Part shown: positions 17,611-28,363 of the stretch, piece by piece | Numbering within the stretch: position 1 is the first letter of the stretch | How the letters are laid out: every line of letters starts with the position of its first letter | Source: CAZLBC01 sp964557575 | GTDB lineage: Bacteria; Planctomycetota; Phycisphaerae; SM23-33 | Direction of reading: 5' to 3' | DNA: 64,000 nt | Assembly (NCBI GenBank): GCA_964557575.1 | Contig: CAZLBC010000016.1 | Location: 1-64,000 of the forward strand | Translations under genes and position numbers: made by a program | The notes under the pieces: model-generated | What the model was told of the DNA's origin: nothing | Database searches by the model: none | The model's input: only the letters and a program-made list of their open reading frames with translations

Positions 17611-18519
17611 TCAGCCGTTTTTCTTCCAGCGGGTGAACCACTTTTCTATCCGGTTGCAGACCGCCCCCGGCTTTTCGGCGTAGAGCCGCTCCCCCAGTTT
17701 CCCGGCGTCCCCGGCCAACTCATCCCGGCGAACCCGGATTAATTCATCCAGCATTTCGCGATCGTAATCGCTGCCGAACCGATCGGTGTCGGCGGCTATG
17801 GCTTCCCGCAGGACGTCGAGGTCGTGATTATCCCCGAGGTAGTCGGCAAGCTGCTTGAACCGGCTGCAATACTGTTTCATCGTCTTTTCCCATACCGGCG
17901 AGAGCAGGTGGGCGTGGTACCAGTGGTACTTGACCCGCTTGCGCCACTCGTGAAAGTGTTCCGCCGAGGGTTCGTCATAGGCCGCGGCCATCGCGTTCCG
18001 CCCCCGCTTGTAGGTTTTCTTCAGCCCGGGCCGCACGGCGTCGAAGCCCTTTTTCTTCAGCGGCCACGAACCGATCCGGGTTCGCGCGTCCCGCAGACGG
18101 GAGGCGGTTCCGGAGAACAGTTCTTTCACCGAGATGCCCTTTTCGATGAATGCCTCCCGCTTATCTTCCAGGCGCCTCCTCGTCTCCCGGAGCAGGGCCG
18201 TCTTGTCTTTGTCCTCACTGAAACGATCGATCAGCATATCGACCGTTTCGAGGATCGCCCCGGTGTCCCGCAGGAAGGAGAGGTCTCGGGCGATATCCCT
18301 GAAAAACGCGTTTTCCCGTTGATAGGTCTCTTCGATCTCGCCCCGGACGAGGCGCAGGAGGGCCCGCATCTTCTTCATCCGCTTTCTGACCTGGTGGACC
18401 AGCTCGTTGACGTCCATCTTCTCGTCGCTGAGTTCTCCCAGGCCTTTGTCTATCTGCTCGCGCCCGATCCTCCTGACGGCCGCCGGTATGCTTTCCTTTC
18501 TCCTGATCCGGTAGGCCAT
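17611..18519 (-). CDS. CHAD-domain protein
   Basis: A 302-residue basic, all-helical protein with the conserved CHAD features: VHQVRKRMKKMRALLRLVR, LSFLRDTGAILETVD, FHEWRKRVKYHWYH and KQLADYLGDNHDLDVL. The repeated His/Lys/Arg positions form the polyphosphate-binding cavity known for this family. Start at ATG 18519 (MAYRIRRK), one base after the stop of the upstream guanylate-kinase-like gene, so the two are translationally coupled. It is convergent with the uppP-like gene, 24 bases away. Location near ppk/ppx supports polyphosphate binding, perhaps organising granules. No CYTH domain is present. Confidence 0.9.
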   Translation of the reverse strand: MAYRIRRKESIPAAVRRIGREQIDKGLGELSDEKMDVNELVHQVRKRMKKMRALLRLVRGEIEETYQRENAFFRDIARDLSFLRDTGAILETVDMLIDRFSEDKDKTALLRETRRRLEDKREAFIEKGISVKELFSGTASRLRDARTRIGSWPLKKKGFDAVRPGLKKTYKRGRNAMAAAYDEPSAEHFHEWRKRVKYHWYHAHLLSPVWEKTMKQYCSRFKQLADYLGDNHDLDVLREAIAADTDRFGSDYDREMLDELIRVRRDELAGDAGKLGERLYAEKPGAVCNRIEKWFTRWKKNG

Positions 18520-18520
18520 G

Positions 18521-19291
18521 TCAGTTGTCCCGGTTCGCATGCCCATCGAACAGTTCGCCGCGCCAGGTTTCCGCGCGGGGTGTCTCTTCTCCCCTCAGCA
18601 GCGCGACGAACGCGCGCAGTGCCCGGCGGGCGTCCCCGAGGGGATGGTAGAAGGCGTCCCAGTTCTCGCTGTCTTCCCCGTCGTGGTTGACCAGCACGTA
18701 ATCGAACGACGGTGCCAGGCGCATCTCGTCGTACGCGCTGTTCGCCCGCGTCTCGATGTCCTCCAGGTCGGCGGCGGACATCTCTCCTTTCTGTCGCCGC
18801 GTCCTCCTGAGCAGCTTTCTGCGCATCATTTCCGTCACCAGCGACGGCAGATCGACGTTTCTTTCGGGATCGGAGAGGTGCCGGATCTCCTCTGAGGACA
18901 GGGGTGACATGAATATGCTGAGTTTCGGTACGTCCGCCAGTCCCGCGTTATCGAGGATCGCTTTGCCCACGAAGGGATTCCCCTCGTAGAATAGGTCGCC
19001 GTTTTGCAATCCGTCCTGAAGTTCTTCACGGTCCAGGGCCTGGAGGTCTTCCCGGGCCTCGATGACGACGTACCGGTCATCCCCGCGAAGGGACTCGACC
19101 TCATCCCGCCTGCGGAAGTGGTAGTCGACGCCGTCCTCCTCACCGGGCCGGGGCGCCCTGCTGTTATACAGAACGACCGGGCCGAGTGTCCGCGCCAGGT
19201 CGGGGTATATTCGCTTCAGGGCCTTTTCCAGTGGACTCTTGCCTACACAGGAAGGCCCCGCGAGCACGATAAGCCTGTTGCTTGCAGCCAT
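18521..19291 (-). CDS. Guanylate-kinase-like P-loop kinase
   Basis: A 256-residue protein starting at ATG 19291, preceded by AGGGAG at good distance; upstream in-frame starts to 19426 lack this. It has LIVLAGPSCVGKS (P-loop, residues 12-19) and the guanylate-kinase acceptor motif YNSRAPRPGEEDGVDYHF. The usual Ser/Thr-Thr after the P-loop is replaced by Ser-Pro, and the C-terminus is about 50 residues longer than a normal Gmk (about 200). These differences and the coupling to a CHAD gene suggest a specialised kinase, possibly not the essential GMP kinase. Upstream lie three palindromes that may be operators. Confidence 0.75.
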   Translation of the reverse strand: MAASNRLIVLAGPSCVGKSPLEKALKRIYPDLARTLGPVVLYNSRAPRPGEEDGVDYHFRRRDEVESLRGDDRYVVIEAREDLQALDREELQDGLQNGDLFYEGNPFVGKAILDNAGLADVPKLSIFMSPLSSEEIRHLSDPERNVDLPSLVTEMMRRKLLRRTRRQKGEMSAADLEDIETRANSAYDEMRLAPSFDYVLVNHDGEDSENWDAFYHPLGDARRALRAFVALLRGEETPRAETWRGELFDGHANRDN

Positions 19292-19313
19292 GTTTTTTTT
19301 CTCCCTGTATTCT

Positions 19314-19352
19314 CTTATCATAAGACTTATCATAAGACTATTCGGCCGAATA
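19314..19352. promoter_or_regulatory. Three consecutive palindromes (operator candidates)
   Basis: CTTATCATAAG occurs at 19314-19324 and again at 19326-19336; each is a 5+1+5 palindrome, and together they form a 12-bp tandem repeat. A perfect 14-bp palindrome, TATTCGGCCGAATA, follows at 19339-19352. All lie in the divergent gap between the guanylate-kinase-like gene (start 19291) and the GH95 gene (start 19539). The layout suggests dimeric repressor sites; the regulator is unknown. Confidence 0.45.
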
Positions 19353-19538
19353 AAGGGACTTATTGGGAAAAAAGCGTATGTTTTCCGGGAGCGGCTGAAT
19401 TGTATGACGGGTTCATGCGCCCTCAACCGCCGGTAACAATCTTACTATTTCACGCGTAGCGTGATAGGATGCCCGGCAGCACCTTGTTTCCCGCGGTTCT
19501 GCGGCCCGATGTCGATTTCTCGATTGGCGGAGAACGAT

Positions 19539-22139
19539 ATGAGATATGTTCCTGTGTGTTGTTTCGGTTGTGCCGTCGTACTGTCTCTTGCTTCCTGCAC
19601 GCCGCCGGAAGCAGGGCAGGTGCTCTGGTACAAAAAACCGGCCGCGAGCTGGACCGAGGCCCTCCCCGTCGGCAACGGCCGGCTGGGGGCGATGGTGTTC
19701 GGCGGGATCGATGAAGAGCTGCTGGAACTCAACGAGGATACCCTCTATGCCGGGGCGCCGTCGGCCTGCGGAAAGGCCCGGATACGGGAGCACGTCGACC
19801 GGGTATTCGGCATGATACAGGCCGGCCGCTACGCCGAGGCGGACCGGTTCGTGACCGAACACATGCTGGGCAGAAACCACCAGACCTATACCACCCTCGG
19901 AAAACTCCGGCTGCTGTTTCAGCATCGTGGCGGCGGGGAGGTCGAAGAGTATCGCCGGCAGCTTGACCTGTCGCGCGCCGTGGTCTCCTGCCGGTACCGT
20001 AGCGGGGGCGCCCGGTACAGCCGCGAGGTCTTCGCGACGGCGCCGGACGACGTGATTGTAATCAGGCTGTCCTGCACACGGGCGGCGTCGATTTCCTTTA
20101 CGGCGTGGTTCGAGACGCCGCACCGGCACGCGAAGATGGCTCCCGCCGGGGGAGATGGGCTCGCGCTGTCGGCGAAACTCCCGATGCACGCCTGCAACCG
20201 GACTATCGGCCAGATCAGGAACATGGGGGATGCCGGCAAGTATCCGTGGCTGTTCGACGAAGACGGCACACTCCTGGCCGACGCCGGCGACGAGGACCGG
20301 GTTGTGTATGCCGCCCACCCGCAGGGGCGCGGCATGGACTTCCGGGTCGCCCTTCGCGCCCTGGTCGACGGCGGGCGCGTGTCGTCCGGGGCCGACGGAT
20401 TGATAGTCAGTGATGCCGATCGAGTGACCCTGGTGCTCGCCGCAGACAGCACGTTCGCCGGTTTCGACACGCCGCCGGACCGCGGCGGTGTCGACCCCGC
20501 CGAGATGTGTGCCCGGCGCCTGGCACGGGCGGCGAAACTGGGTTATGGGAGGCTCTACCGGCGGCATCGTGACGATTACCGGCGCCTCTACGGGCGGGTC
20601 AAACTCGATCTCGGGGGAACCGACGGGAAGGAGGTCGACACCGCGAAGGCGATCGACGATTTTGCGACAACGGATGATCCCGATCTCGTCGAGCGGTATT
20701 TTCGGTACGGCCGGTACCTGATGATAGCCTCCAGCCGCCCGGGGACCCAGCCGGCCAACCTCCAGGGGATCTGGAACGACGAGGTTCACGCCCCCTGGAA
20801 CGGCGGATACACCACGAACATCAACGCGGAGATGAACTACTGGCCGGCCGAGGTCGGCAACCTGCCGGAATGCCATCTGCCGCTCCTTAAACTCACGGAG
20901 GAGTGCGCGGTCAACGGACGGATGACGGCGGAGAAAAGCTACGGGTGCCCGGGGTGGGTATGTCACCACAACGTCTCCCTCTGGCGGGTGACCGATCCCA
21001 TCGACAGGCAGGCCCGTTTTTCGTTCTGGCCGATGGCCGGCGGATGGCTCTGCCGGCACCTCTGGGAGCACTACGCCAGGGGCGGCGACGAGGACTACCT
21101 CCGCCAGCGCGCCTACCCGCTCATGGCGGACGCCTGCCGGTTTTACCTGGCATGGCTGCGCGAAGACGCGGACGGACACCTGGTGACGCCGATCTCGACA
21201 TCGCCCGAAAACCGGTTCAAAACCGACGCGGGGGTAACGGCCGCGGTGAGCATGGCATCGACGATGGATATGTCCATCATCCGGGACCTGTTCGCCAACA
21301 CGATCGACGCCGCGCAGATCCTGGACATCGACGAGACGTTCAGGAAACAACTCGAGCACACGATTCCGCGGCTCTACCCGTTCAAGATCGGGCGGCACGG
21401 GCAGCTCCAGGAGTGGTACCGGGACTGGGACCGCACCGACGATCACCACCGCCACCTTTCCGGCCTCTACTGCGTCTACCCGGCGCGGCTGGTAACGCCC
21501 GGGGACACGCCCGCACTTGCCGCCGCTGCGGCGAAATCCCTTCAGATGCGGGGGCCCGGCTCCGTGGGTTTCAGCCGGGCGTGGGCCGCCTGCATCTGGG
21601 CGCGGCTCGGTTTCCCGGAGCGGGCCTACGACCGGATCCGGGCCATGCTTGCCGACGGCAGCAGCCCGAACCTGTTTACGCAGTGTTACGCGGGAAAGCC
21701 GCGGCCCTTCTCTATCGAGGCGAACTTCGGGGGGGCGGCCGCGATCGCCGAGATGCTCCTGCAGAGCCGGCTTTCGGTCGAGGAGGGCGAGGTCACGGGG
21801 ACGGTGCGGCTCCTGCCCGCCCTCCCGAAGGCGTGGCCGCAGGGATCGGTTGCCGGCCTGGTCGCCGAGGGCGGATTCGTCGTCGCCATGGACTGGAAGG
21901 ACGGCGCGCCGACGAAGGCATCGATACGCTCACGCGTCGGGAACCGGTGCGTCCTGTTCGCGGGTCTGCCGGTGGTCATCAGGAGCGAAGGGCGGGAGAT
22001 CGAAACCGAGCGGGCCGGAGGCGGCCTTGCCTTCCCGACCGCGGCCGAAAAAGTGTACGATGTCGTGGTGAAACAAAAGGACGGCAAAAAGAAGAACGCC
22101 GAGAAAAACAAAAAGAAGAACACCGATAATAAGCAGTAA
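19539..22139 (+). CDS. GH95 family glycoside hydrolase lipoprotein (alpha-L-fucosidase-like)
   Basis: An 866-residue protein starting at ATG 19539 with GGAGA nine bases upstream. The signal peptide ends in the lipobox LSLASC, so the enzyme is probably anchored in a membrane facing the periplasm or outside. The GH95 layout is complete: N-terminal beta-sandwich beginning WYKKPAASWTEALPVGNGRLGAMVFGG, an (alpha/alpha)6 barrel with NLQGIWNDE, NINAEMNYWPAEVGN, CHHNVSLWRVTDP, a late SRAWAACIWARLG segment and a C-terminal sandwich. Members hydrolyse alpha-1,2-fucosides or alpha-galactosides. The last 25 residues are almost only Lys/Asn/Asp/Glu, an unusual tail. It converges with the beta-helix gene, six bases away, and fits a sulfated-fucan degrading lifestyle together with the sulfatases. 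Confidence 0.88.
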   Translation: MRYVPVCCFGCAVVLSLASCTPPEAGQVLWYKKPAASWTEALPVGNGRLGAMVFGGIDEELLELNEDTLYAGAPSACGKARIREHVDRVFGMIQAGRYAEADRFVTEHMLGRNHQTYTTLGKLRLLFQHRGGGEVEEYRRQLDLSRAVVSCRYRSGGARYSREVFATAPDDVIVIRLSCTRAASISFTAWFETPHRHAKMAPAGGDGLALSAKLPMHACNRTIGQIRNMGDAGKYPWLFDEDGTLLADAGDEDRVVYAAHPQGRGMDFRVALRALVDGGRVSSGADGLIVSDADRVTLVLAADSTFAGFDTPPDRGGVDPAEMCARRLARAAKLGYGRLYRRHRDDYRRLYGRVKLDLGGTDGKEVDTAKAIDDFATTDDPDLVERYFRYGRYLMIASSRPGTQPANLQGIWNDEVHAPWNGGYTTNINAEMNYWPAEVGNLPECHLPLLKLTEECAVNGRMTAEKSYGCPGWVCHHNVSLWRVTDPIDRQARFSFWPMAGGWLCRHLWEHYARGGDEDYLRQRAYPLMADACRFYLAWLREDADGHLVTPISTSPENRFKTDAGVTAAVSMASTMDMSIIRDLFANTIDAAQILDIDETFRKQLEHTIPRLYPFKIGRHGQLQEWYRDWDRTDDHHRHLSGLYCVYPARLVTPGDTPALAAAAAKSLQMRGPGSVGFSRAWAACIWARLGFPERAYDRIRAMLADGSSPNLFTQCYAGKPRPFSIEANFGGAAAIAEMLLQSRLSVEEGEVTGTVRLLPALPKAWPQGSVAGLVAEGGFVVAMDWKDGAPTKASIRSRVGNRCVLFAGLPVVIRSEGREIETERAGGGLAFPTAAEKVYDVVVKQKDGKKKNAEKNKKKNTDNKQ

Positions 22140-22145
22140 CAAAGG

Positions 22146-24272
22146 CTACTTTTTTTTGCCCGGTATCGGCGGGGGCGGCGGGGGGATCTTCAGTTCCTTG
22201 ACCGGCACGTTCCTGGCCAGTTCGATCCACTCCGGGTCGCCGTAGACGCCCGCCTTCGTGTAGTCGAACGGCGTGAACCCGATACCGGCGGCCGGGGAGC
22301 CGGGTTTCAGGCGGAAGTCGCCGTTTTTCGGATCGCGGAAACCGGGGTCCGCGATGATCGAGTGCTGGTCCCGTCCGAGCTTCTTCCACTCAGCGAAGCT
22401 CATGCCCTTAAAGTCGATTTTCCGCCCCCGCGTTTTGTAGTAGCAGTTGTTGTCCATGGCGACCTTGATTTTTTTCCAGCGGCCGTGGAGCAGCACGCCC
22501 TCGTCGTAGTAGACGATGTTGTTCTTGAAGGTGAACGACCGGTGTTTCTCGACCCGGGTCGCCTGCACCTGGTAGAGCTTGCTGTAGGCCAGGATGTTGT
22601 TGCGTATGACGTTTTCCTTCCCGTAGTGCTGGTGGAACCCGCCCGTCTTCACGCGGTAGACCAGGTTGTTGGCCATCTCGATGCCGCTGCTTCCCTCGTC
22701 GGTATACAGTCCCCAGCCCCCGTACGAGTAGGCGTAGGCGTCGTGGATGCGGTTGTTGTTGACCGTGGTGCCGTCAGAGGGCCCGAGCGTGTAGACGCCC
22801 CCCATGTCGCTGAGCACGCCGTACCCGATGTGGTGGAGATGGTTGAAATCCACGTGATTGTTTTTCGCCAAACTGTTTGAGTAACCCCACCGCCAGCCGA
22901 CCGAGACGGCCGTGTAGTACAGGTCGGCGACGTCGTTGTGCGTGACCCGGTTCTCGCCGCTCTGGCCGATCCATATCCCGACCGCGCAGGGGTAGATGTG
23001 TCCGAGGGAGTGGATGATATTGTTGTCGACCGTGATATTCCCGGTCTGCTCTTTCTCGTTTTTACGAATGCCCGTCTCGCCGATGCGGACGCCCCCGGCG
23101 CCCAGATCGTGGACGCGGCTGCGGACGAGGCGGCAGTTCCGGCAGCCCCGGCGAAACCAGATCCCGTAGATCCCGGCGCGGGCGACGGTACAATTTTTCA
23201 GGACGACGTTCTCGGCGCCGTCGACGGTCACCGCCGCGCCGACGGGAGAGGCTGCCTGGGAGGCCTCGAATTCGCCGCCGGGCATGTGGCAGCGGCCGTG
23301 TTCGAATGCCAGCCCGTCGATGACCAGGTCCCGGACCACTGTTCCCTTCGCGCTGTCGCCCGCGACCGTGACGAAGGTATCGATCATCGGGGCTACCGTG
23401 ACCGCCGTGTTCATGTCCTGGCCGGGGAGGGGCTTGTAGAAGAGCCGCTTGTCGCGGGAGAGAAACCATTCGCCGGGTTCATCCAGGGCCGCACGGAAGT
23501 TTTCGAGGATGAAACGCGTATTTTTGCGCCAGGGGTTCCACGATTTCATGCCTCGCCCCCCGGTCCTGATCAGGTTATCCTTCGTGTCGATCTCGTCGAT
23601 CAGGCGCCGGGTGTTGTCCCACTTGTGGAATATCATCATGTTCACGTCATGCAGGGCCTTCTCGTCGAGGTTCGCCAGGATCCTCGTGACCTGCGGGCGC
23701 ACCGTCACCGTCTGAACGGCCTTCTTGGGCATCCGCCCCGAGCCCTCCAGCGCCTCCTGGCGGACCGCGATCATGTAGTAGTAGAACTCGTTGGGCGCGC
23801 GGGCGCGGACGGCGCGTTTCCCGTCCACGAAGAGCTGCATGAACCGGCTGGTTTCGTTTTTCGCCCACGGGACCGCGGTCTCGTATATCCCGTCCTTTCC
23901 TTTCTTCCAGCCCGTTATCCTTCTTCCGCCGGAGAAGGCGGGGCGGGCCCCCGCCGCCGCCCGGTAGGTGGTGCAACTGTCCCGGTGGTCGAGTTGCAGC
24001 GGTTCGGCAAGGGGGTATGTCCCGTCGCACACGACGACAACGGCCTTTTTGTCGGCCTCGTTTCCCTCCCGTACTTTTCGAATGGCGTCCCGCGCGGCCG
24101 CGAGGGTCGCCAGGGGGCCGTCGGTCCCGCCCGCCTTCGGTTCTTCGAGCCTGCCGGACCAGGAATCTTTGCCGTCGGGGGACACATACAACGTGAGGGC
24201 ATCCGCGCTGCGGGCGGCGAGCGAGACAGAGATGAGGGTGCTGAAAATGGCCGCGCGTACCGGTGTATTCAT
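22146..24272 (-). CDS. Exported right-handed beta-helix protein (possible polysaccharide lyase or glycosidase)
   Basis: A 708-residue protein with a Sec signal peptide ending near ARSADA. It begins LTLYVSPDGKDSWSGRLEEPK..TDGPLATLAAARDAIRKV, the typical opening of the planctomycete/Bacteroidetes right-handed parallel beta-helix family, and contains many Asn-rich turns such as NITVDNNIIHSLG, NRVTHNDVADLYY and NNRIHDAYAY. These PbH1 repeats span about residues 300-620. Some relatives are GH120 xylosidases or polysaccharide lyases, but catalytic residues cannot be fixed by eye. It is convergent with the GH95 gene and probably works on the same glycans. Confidence 0.8.
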   Translation of the reverse strand: MNTPVRAAIFSTLISVSLAARSADALTLYVSPDGKDSWSGRLEEPKAGGTDGPLATLAAARDAIRKVREGNEADKKAVVVVCDGTYPLAEPLQLDHRDSCTTYRAAAGARPAFSGGRRITGWKKGKDGIYETAVPWAKNETSRFMQLFVDGKRAVRARAPNEFYYYMIAVRQEALEGSGRMPKKAVQTVTVRPQVTRILANLDEKALHDVNMMIFHKWDNTRRLIDEIDTKDNLIRTGGRGMKSWNPWRKNTRFILENFRAALDEPGEWFLSRDKRLFYKPLPGQDMNTAVTVAPMIDTFVTVAGDSAKGTVVRDLVIDGLAFEHGRCHMPGGEFEASQAASPVGAAVTVDGAENVVLKNCTVARAGIYGIWFRRGCRNCRLVRSRVHDLGAGGVRIGETGIRKNEKEQTGNITVDNNIIHSLGHIYPCAVGIWIGQSGENRVTHNDVADLYYTAVSVGWRWGYSNSLAKNNHVDFNHLHHIGYGVLSDMGGVYTLGPSDGTTVNNNRIHDAYAYSYGGWGLYTDEGSSGIEMANNLVYRVKTGGFHQHYGKENVIRNNILAYSKLYQVQATRVEKHRSFTFKNNIVYYDEGVLLHGRWKKIKVAMDNNCYYKTRGRKIDFKGMSFAEWKKLGRDQHSIIADPGFRDPKNGDFRLKPGSPAAGIGFTPFDYTKAGVYGDPEWIELARNVPVKELKIPPPPPPIPGKKK

Positions 24273-24384
24273 AGCTTCTCCTTTTGCTGCATTATTATGT
24301 CCCGGCGGTCGCCGTTATTCAAACACTTCTCCGGGACCCAGCGGTCTTTTCAATGTTCGCCGTTTCTGATATAGTGTCCGCCCT

Positions 24385-25851
<1,467 letters not shown>

Positions 25852-25898
25852 GGGGGACATTTTCGTCGGGAGGCGTCCCGGCGGGGGTTCATACGGTG

Positions 25899-25926
25899 TT
25901 GACGCGCGGTGTCTTTTCGATACACT
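25899..25926 (+). promoter_or_regulatory. Sigma-70-type promoter of tRNA-Ile
   Basis: TTGACG at 25899-25904 and TACACT at 25921-25926 with 16 bases between, ending 30 bases before the mature tRNA. Confidence 0.55.
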
Positions 25927-25956
25927 ATGCTGCCGTTGTCGTTTCGGCGGCGCGAA

Positions 25957-26030
<74 letters not shown>

Positions 26031-26153
26031 TGTTTCATTTCTTGGGGGTCTCGTGCGAGGCTCGTTTTGCGCGACAGAAAACTTTGTCGTCAGATTCTTA
26101 CCATTCATGTTCCCTTTTGCTGTAGACTGTTGCCTGAGTGAAAGGGCATTTGT

Positions 26154-27653
26154 ATGAAAATACGTGCGTACGTTTTGTTACTTCTGATCTCGAGCGCCGC
26201 GATTGCGGCCGACAAACCCAACATCATATTCATCATGGCCGACGACCACACCTTCCAGGCCGTCGGGGCGTACGGAAGCCGTCTCGCGAAGCTGAATCCC
26301 ACTCCGCATATCGATTCTCTGGCGAAAAACGGCATGCGCTTCGACCGGGTTTTCTGCAACAACTCCATATGCACGCCAAGCCGCGCCAGCATCATCACGG
26401 GCCAGTATTCGCAGACCAACGGGGTCCTTGATCTCGGCGGCAACATCCCCCCCGAGAGGCAGTACCTGCCTGTCGAGATGAAAAAGGCCGGTTATCAGAC
26501 CGCGATGGTCGGCAAGTGGCACTTGAAGAAAGAGCCCGCGGCGTTCGACTACTACTGCGTACTTCCCGGGCAGGGAAAGTATTTCAATCCCGTTTTCCGC
26601 GTGCGGGGCGAGAAGCCCTGGCCGAAGAACACGATTGTGAAAAATGACATGCACTCCAGCGATGCGATCGCCGACATATGTCTCGAATGGCTTAAGAACG
26701 GCAGAAAGAAGGACAAACCCTTTTTCCTGATGTTCCACTTCAAGGCACCGCACGACATGTTCCGGAACGCCAAACGCTATGACACCTGGCTCCGGGGCGT
26801 GAACATTCCCGAGCCGGATAACCTCTTCGATCCGCCGTCCGGATCGAAGGGGTCACAGGGCCTGGGATCGGGCGTGGGAAGAACCCATGCGCCGTGGAAG
26901 CTTGCGCAAAAGCTCGGCATTTCCGAAGACCTGGACGACCGTGCCTATGCAAAGGCCGCATATCAGAAGTATCTCAAGCGTTACCTGCGCTGCGTAAAGG
27001 GCGTGGATGACAACGTCGGCCGGCTGATCGCCCGCCTCAGGGAAGCGGATCTCCTTGACAGCACGGTGATCATGTACACCGGCGACCAGGGGTTCTTCCT
27101 CGGCGAGCACGACCTGATGGATAAGCGGTGGATGTACGAGGAGGCGTTCCGCATGCCCTTTATCGTCCACTTCCCGGGGATGGTAAAGGCCGGCTCGACC
27201 AACGACTGGCTGATCAACAACACGGACTTCGCCCCGACGATACTCGCGCTGGCCGGGGCCGGGACACCCGGCTACATGCAGGGCAGGAGTTTCGCTTCGG
27301 CGCTGAAGGGCGAGCAGAAACCCGAAGATTGGAGAATGTACACCTACTACCGCTACTGGATGCACATGGCACACCAACTCGCGGTGCCCGCGCATTTCGG
27401 TGTTCGCGGCGAACGATACAAGCTGATCTTCTTCTACGGCTGCAACTACCGGGGGGGCGACAACACGCCGGTCGCGTGGGAATTCTACGACCTTCAAAAG
27501 GATCCGTTCGAGATGAAGAACCTGTACGCCAACCCGGAGCATAAAAAAATAATTTCTGAAATGAAAATCGAGCTTAAGAACACCAGAAAGAAACTGAACG
27601 AGACCGACGAGCAATTTCCCGCTATTCAGAAGATAATAGACGCGAACTGGTAA
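26154..27653 (+). CDS. Exported S1-family sulfatase
   Basis: A 499-residue protein with a Sec signal peptide (MKIRAYVLLLLISSAAIAAD). It starts the mature part with KPNIIFIMADDH (metal aspartates at residues 30 and 31) and has the formylglycine motif C73-T-P-S-R77, so an anaerobic or FGE-type maturase must act on it. Further family motifs are GYQTAMVGKWHL, FFLMFHFKAPHD, YTGDQGFFLGEHDLMDKRWMYEE and the C-terminal YDLQKDPFEMKNL. It should remove sulfate esters from a carbohydrate, probably an algal or mucin-type glycan. It lies 120 bases after tRNA-Ile and is monocistronic. Similar to iduronate-2-sulfatase-like enzymes, but the substrate is not readable. Confidence 0.93.
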   Translation: MKIRAYVLLLLISSAAIAADKPNIIFIMADDHTFQAVGAYGSRLAKLNPTPHIDSLAKNGMRFDRVFCNNSICTPSRASIITGQYSQTNGVLDLGGNIPPERQYLPVEMKKAGYQTAMVGKWHLKKEPAAFDYYCVLPGQGKYFNPVFRVRGEKPWPKNTIVKNDMHSSDAIADICLEWLKNGRKKDKPFFLMFHFKAPHDMFRNAKRYDTWLRGVNIPEPDNLFDPPSGSKGSQGLGSGVGRTHAPWKLAQKLGISEDLDDRAYAKAAYQKYLKRYLRCVKGVDDNVGRLIARLREADLLDSTVIMYTGDQGFFLGEHDLMDKRWMYEEAFRMPFIVHFPGMVKAGSTNDWLINNTDFAPTILALAGAGTPGYMQGRSFASALKGEQKPEDWRMYTYYRYWMHMAHQLAVPAHFGVRGERYKLIFFYGCNYRGGDNTPVAWEFYDLQKDPFEMKNLYANPEHKKIISEMKIELKNTRKKLNETDEQFPAIQKIIDANW

Positions 27654-27780
27654 TGTAGGCCGGTTTGCGCAGCAGGCCCTGATCAACTTCATAGTATCAT
27701 CTGTTAAGAACGGCATTTTTCCCGAGACGCCGGAATACACCGAAACGGATTGGAACAATACAGCAGAGAGGATATGGCCC

Positions 27781-28356
27781 ATGGTTCCCGTTTTCGCACC
27801 CGGTCGACTGCCGCTGGTCCGGCGGGCGCTGTTCGCACTGCCGCTGTTGCTCTGCACCTGTACCGAGCAGCGCGACGGCGCCGGCGAAGACGCGGATACC
27901 GTCTTCACCGACCCGGCGGGGTACCGGCTCCGCGTGCCGGACGGCTGGCGGGTGTCGGACCGCACGAAACGGGACGAGCTTATCCGGGCCGACATCGACC
28001 GCGGCAGGGAGATGGGAATCCAGGTCCGGCTCGCGCCCGTCTCGCCCGGCCGGTTTTCGGCGGCGGTGACGTCGATGCTGGACGACTACCGCCGCGACAT
28101 GACCGGCCGCTGGGGCGGGGATATGACCGAAACCGGGCGCTGCAGCCCGGACGCGGGTGAGGAGGCCCTCACCGTCCGCTTTCGGGCACGGCGCAAGGAC
28201 GGTAAAGAGTGGTACCTCCAGGAGAGCTTCGTCCGCGCCGGCGAGAAGCTCCTCGTCCTCCAGGGCGGCTGCCCGTGGCCGCGGCGGGAGGAGGCGACGC
28301 GTGCGTTCGACGCTGTCGTGGAGAGCGTTGTGTTCAGCGGCAATGCCGGGGGATGA
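27781..28356 (+). CDS. Small exported or membrane-anchored protein of unknown function
   Basis: A 191-residue ORF starting at ATG 27781, after GAGAGGAT. The N-terminus is hydrophobic (RALFALPLLLCTC) and could be a lipoprotein signal, although the LLCTC lipobox is poor. The mature part has TDPAGYRLRVPDGWRV, a strand pattern seen in PsbP/DUF1795-like proteins that often bind near membranes. It is convergent with the thioesterase gene, with seven bases between. No stronger assignment is possible. Confidence 0.55.
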   Translation: MVPVFAPGRLPLVRRALFALPLLLCTCTEQRDGAGEDADTVFTDPAGYRLRVPDGWRVSDRTKRDELIRADIDRGREMGIQVRLAPVSPGRFSAAVTSMLDDYRRDMTGRWGGDMTETGRCSPDAGEEALTVRFRARRKDGKEWYLQESFVRAGEKLLVLQGGCPWPRREEATRAFDAVVESVVFSGNAGG

Positions 28357-28363
28357 AGGGGGA

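Noticed and set aside
19314..19336. CTTATGA repeats on the minus strand as another Pho box
   Set aside because: The period is 12, not 11, and each unit is itself palindromic, so dimeric operator sites fit better.
19413..21455. Long open frame on the minus strand across the GH95 gene
   Set aside because: It is a GC-rich shadow of GH95: His/Arg/Pro/Val-rich with no motif, while the plus frame has clear family signatures.
22938..24374. 478-residue open frame antisense to the beta-helix gene
   Set aside because: Asp/Val/Pro/His-rich shadow without signal peptide or domain; the minus-strand gene has a signal peptide and beta-helix repeats.
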